Shown here: positions 6,801-6,897 of the stretch, one piece after another
How the letters are laid out: each line of letters begins with the position of its first letter
How positions within the stretch are numbered: the stretch's first letter is position 1
Source: CAZHMN01 sp964533705
Lineage (GTDB): Bacteria; Electryoneota; B3-LCP
Assembly (NCBI GenBank): GCA_964533705.1
Contig: CAZHMN010000117.1
Span: forward strand, 1-6,897
DNA length: 6,897 nucleotides
Direction: 5' to 3'
Made by a program: the position numbers and the translations under genes
Notes under the pieces: model-generated
Told to the model about the DNA's origin: nothing
The model's input: the letters and a program-made list of their open reading frames with translations, nothing else
Databases searched by the model: none

Positions 6801-6897
6801 ATTTAACCACGCAGGGAGAAGGCCGAGTTTACGCCTGGGATGATGCCTCCAACCATCGGGTTGTCATCGAGTGGTCTCGGATGCAGACTTTGAGTTC
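3749..6897 (+). CDS. Secreted multidomain protein of the gingipain (peptidase C25) family with His-to-Tyr at the catalytic position (3' end cut by window edge)
   Basis: One uninterrupted frame gives 1049 visible residues and no stop before the edge. Order: signal peptide (1-22); C25-type prosegment (about 23-235) with the typical RYNPATKEL (178-186); a C25-like catalytic domain (about 242-560) with YVLLVGDDNGDY (303-314), VGRMP (342-346), NYRGYLGMSGW (437-447) and LTCGTGGF (467-474). An Ig-like domain follows (about 578-655; TDTLGNPIEGARV at 599-611). Next are two CARDB-like beta modules, opening at GDGDGSINPGE (685-695, acidic and possibly Ca-binding) and GGDSLLSPGE (799-808), and then a module with SNGWIS (982-987) and FWDDL (1015-1019). 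In gingipains, Cys and His form the catalytic dyad. Here C469 aligns with the Cys, but Y441 lies where the His of the GHG motif belongs, so protease activity is doubtful. The protein is exported by Sec; a type IX sorting domain may lie beyond the edge, but this cannot be seen. It is transcribed divergently from pgi. Family placement is strong; function (protease, adhesin or other surface protein) is open. Confidence 0.88.
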   Translation, partial: MRKLIGLGAVLLLSALVSTSSAEWMQLRQGNDGQRPEFKMLEHSATGDRFEVTLPGVNLSEAVLDGKGWDRVEIYGGGYELDLGKPEVPHVTRMIAIPATAGVKVTARIIEERIIPGIWLMPAQGIAPDEGPDAGRLRHWVEEVYKSDSFYPDEIVMAGEPALMRDVRVVPVRINPIRYNPATKELAVAHRIEVQVTYEGTDMRNAAERPVRAISSSWGKLMRTSVVNFDEVFDVDEDLMGSYLVICENDATLIDALETLLLDWKRRLGHQVVLETFTPGASNYTIKAMIQDAYDTWEVPPEYVLLVGDDNGDYVLPGWSYYVGDHPYGQLAGNDILADVAVGRMPAEDIVEAIAIINKVLWYEKQPYTYHDGWFQKGLLVAGSSYSGISTIQTNRWIKTRMLENGYTQIDTAWYNMGVNIVTTIANSINSGVTYFNYRGYLGMSGWDNWDTDQLTNGYMLPFVTTLTCGTGGFSGESRAEHFVSVGTPSVGQGAVACVGTATSGTNTRCNNAVDIGMYQALFNEGIFQVGNVLVRGKLELYNAYAINNPSYVSNFSEWNNLAGDPGLELWTGPIQYNMTAVVPDSLILGDNQLEVLVTDTLGNPIEGARVCAYKENDVLSFVLSGADGLAHLFVNGQTPGNLKVTVTKHNYVPILDSLDMIQQDIFVGFYSATVDDDSSGESQGDGDGSINPGEIVEIPIELKNYGYTTTATNVTLVATVEDSLVIPGDMFETFGSIAPGSTSPSLDDIDFQVALDAPDGHTIQIVLAIASAQGSWTVAFNLEVTAPQLEGRSAVTVGGDSLLSPGETAELMIKTANLGRDAAAGVTATLSSLDPLVTVLDSVGFYELIEPQATGLNTSDYFTVSASQDAPQGWQALMAMEYITSEGVVQVDTFSITLGEKTSTDPQGPDGYGYYCYDNTDVNYPPHPTFDWVEIDPDYGGTGFQLAIYDGGEDQDASLNIGLPFTFRYYGMEVDTITVCSNGWISMVPNVAFTFFRNWPIPSPLGPDGMVAAFWDDLTTQGEGRVYAWDDASNHRVVIEWSRMQTLS
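4472..5428 (+). other. C25-like catalytic domain with altered His position
   Basis: Residues about 242-560 of the secreted protein. The alpha/beta core opens at SYLVICEND (242-250), the VGDD strand-loop lies at 307-310 and the dyad region at 437-474. The Tyr codon TAC is at 5069-5071 and the Cys codon TGT at 5153-5155, 28 residues apart, comparable to the roughly 33 in gingipain R. The residue after the Tyr is Leu rather than Gly, so the GHG motif reads GYL. Confidence 0.75.

Noticed and set aside
3749..6897. Frameshift or broken gene in the long plus-strand region
   Set aside because: Hand translation stays in one frame from 3749 to 6897 without a stop, and motif spacing is consistent; the lack of a stop is due to the window edge.

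Overview
The window looks like chromosomal DNA from a Gram-negative bacterium, most likely a member or candidate phylum of the Fibrobacterota-Chlorobiota-Bacteroidota (FCB) assemblage. The clues are a long secreted protein of the gingipain (peptidase C25) family with an N-terminal signal peptide and a chain of beta-rich modules after the catalytic domain, moderately GC-rich coding DNA, AT-rich intergenic gaps and frequent TTG/GTG starts. The taxonomic call is an inference from protein style. No rRNA, tRNA, CRISPR array or insertion sequence was seen.

Layout. Positions 1-3486 carry three minus-strand genes, listed here in transcription order: pgi (glucose-6-phosphate isomerase, 3486 to 2152); a 231-base gap with a possible promoter and an inverted repeat; a PHP-domain phosphoesterase of the RNase AM/TrpH type (1920 to 1081); and a DegT/DnrJ/EryC1/StrS sugar aminotransferase (1084 to the left edge, lacking probably only its last few residues). 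The last two genes overlap in a TTGA stop/start junction, with a strong Shine-Dalgarno sequence just upstream, so they are almost certainly translationally coupled.

A 262-base divergent intergenic region (3487-3748) separates pgi from a plus-strand gene that fills the rest of the window (3749-6897) and runs off the right edge. That gene encodes at least 1049 residues: signal peptide, C25-type prosegment, C25-type catalytic-like domain, an Ig-like domain, two CARDB-like beta modules, and a module with SNGWIS and FWDDL motifs. It has a good sigma70-like promoter and a ribosome binding site.

How they may work together. Pgi makes fructose-6-phosphate, the precursor of amino sugars. DegT enzymes make amino sugars for surface polysaccharides. 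In type IX secretion organisms such as Porphyromonas, a DegT enzyme (PorR) helps build the A-LPS to which secreted C25 proteases are anchored. The neighbourhood fits cell-surface polysaccharide plus secreted-surface-protein biology, but no direct functional link is proven. The most notable point is that the C25-like domain keeps the nucleophile-position Cys (C469) but has Tyr (Y441) where gingipains have the catalytic His.
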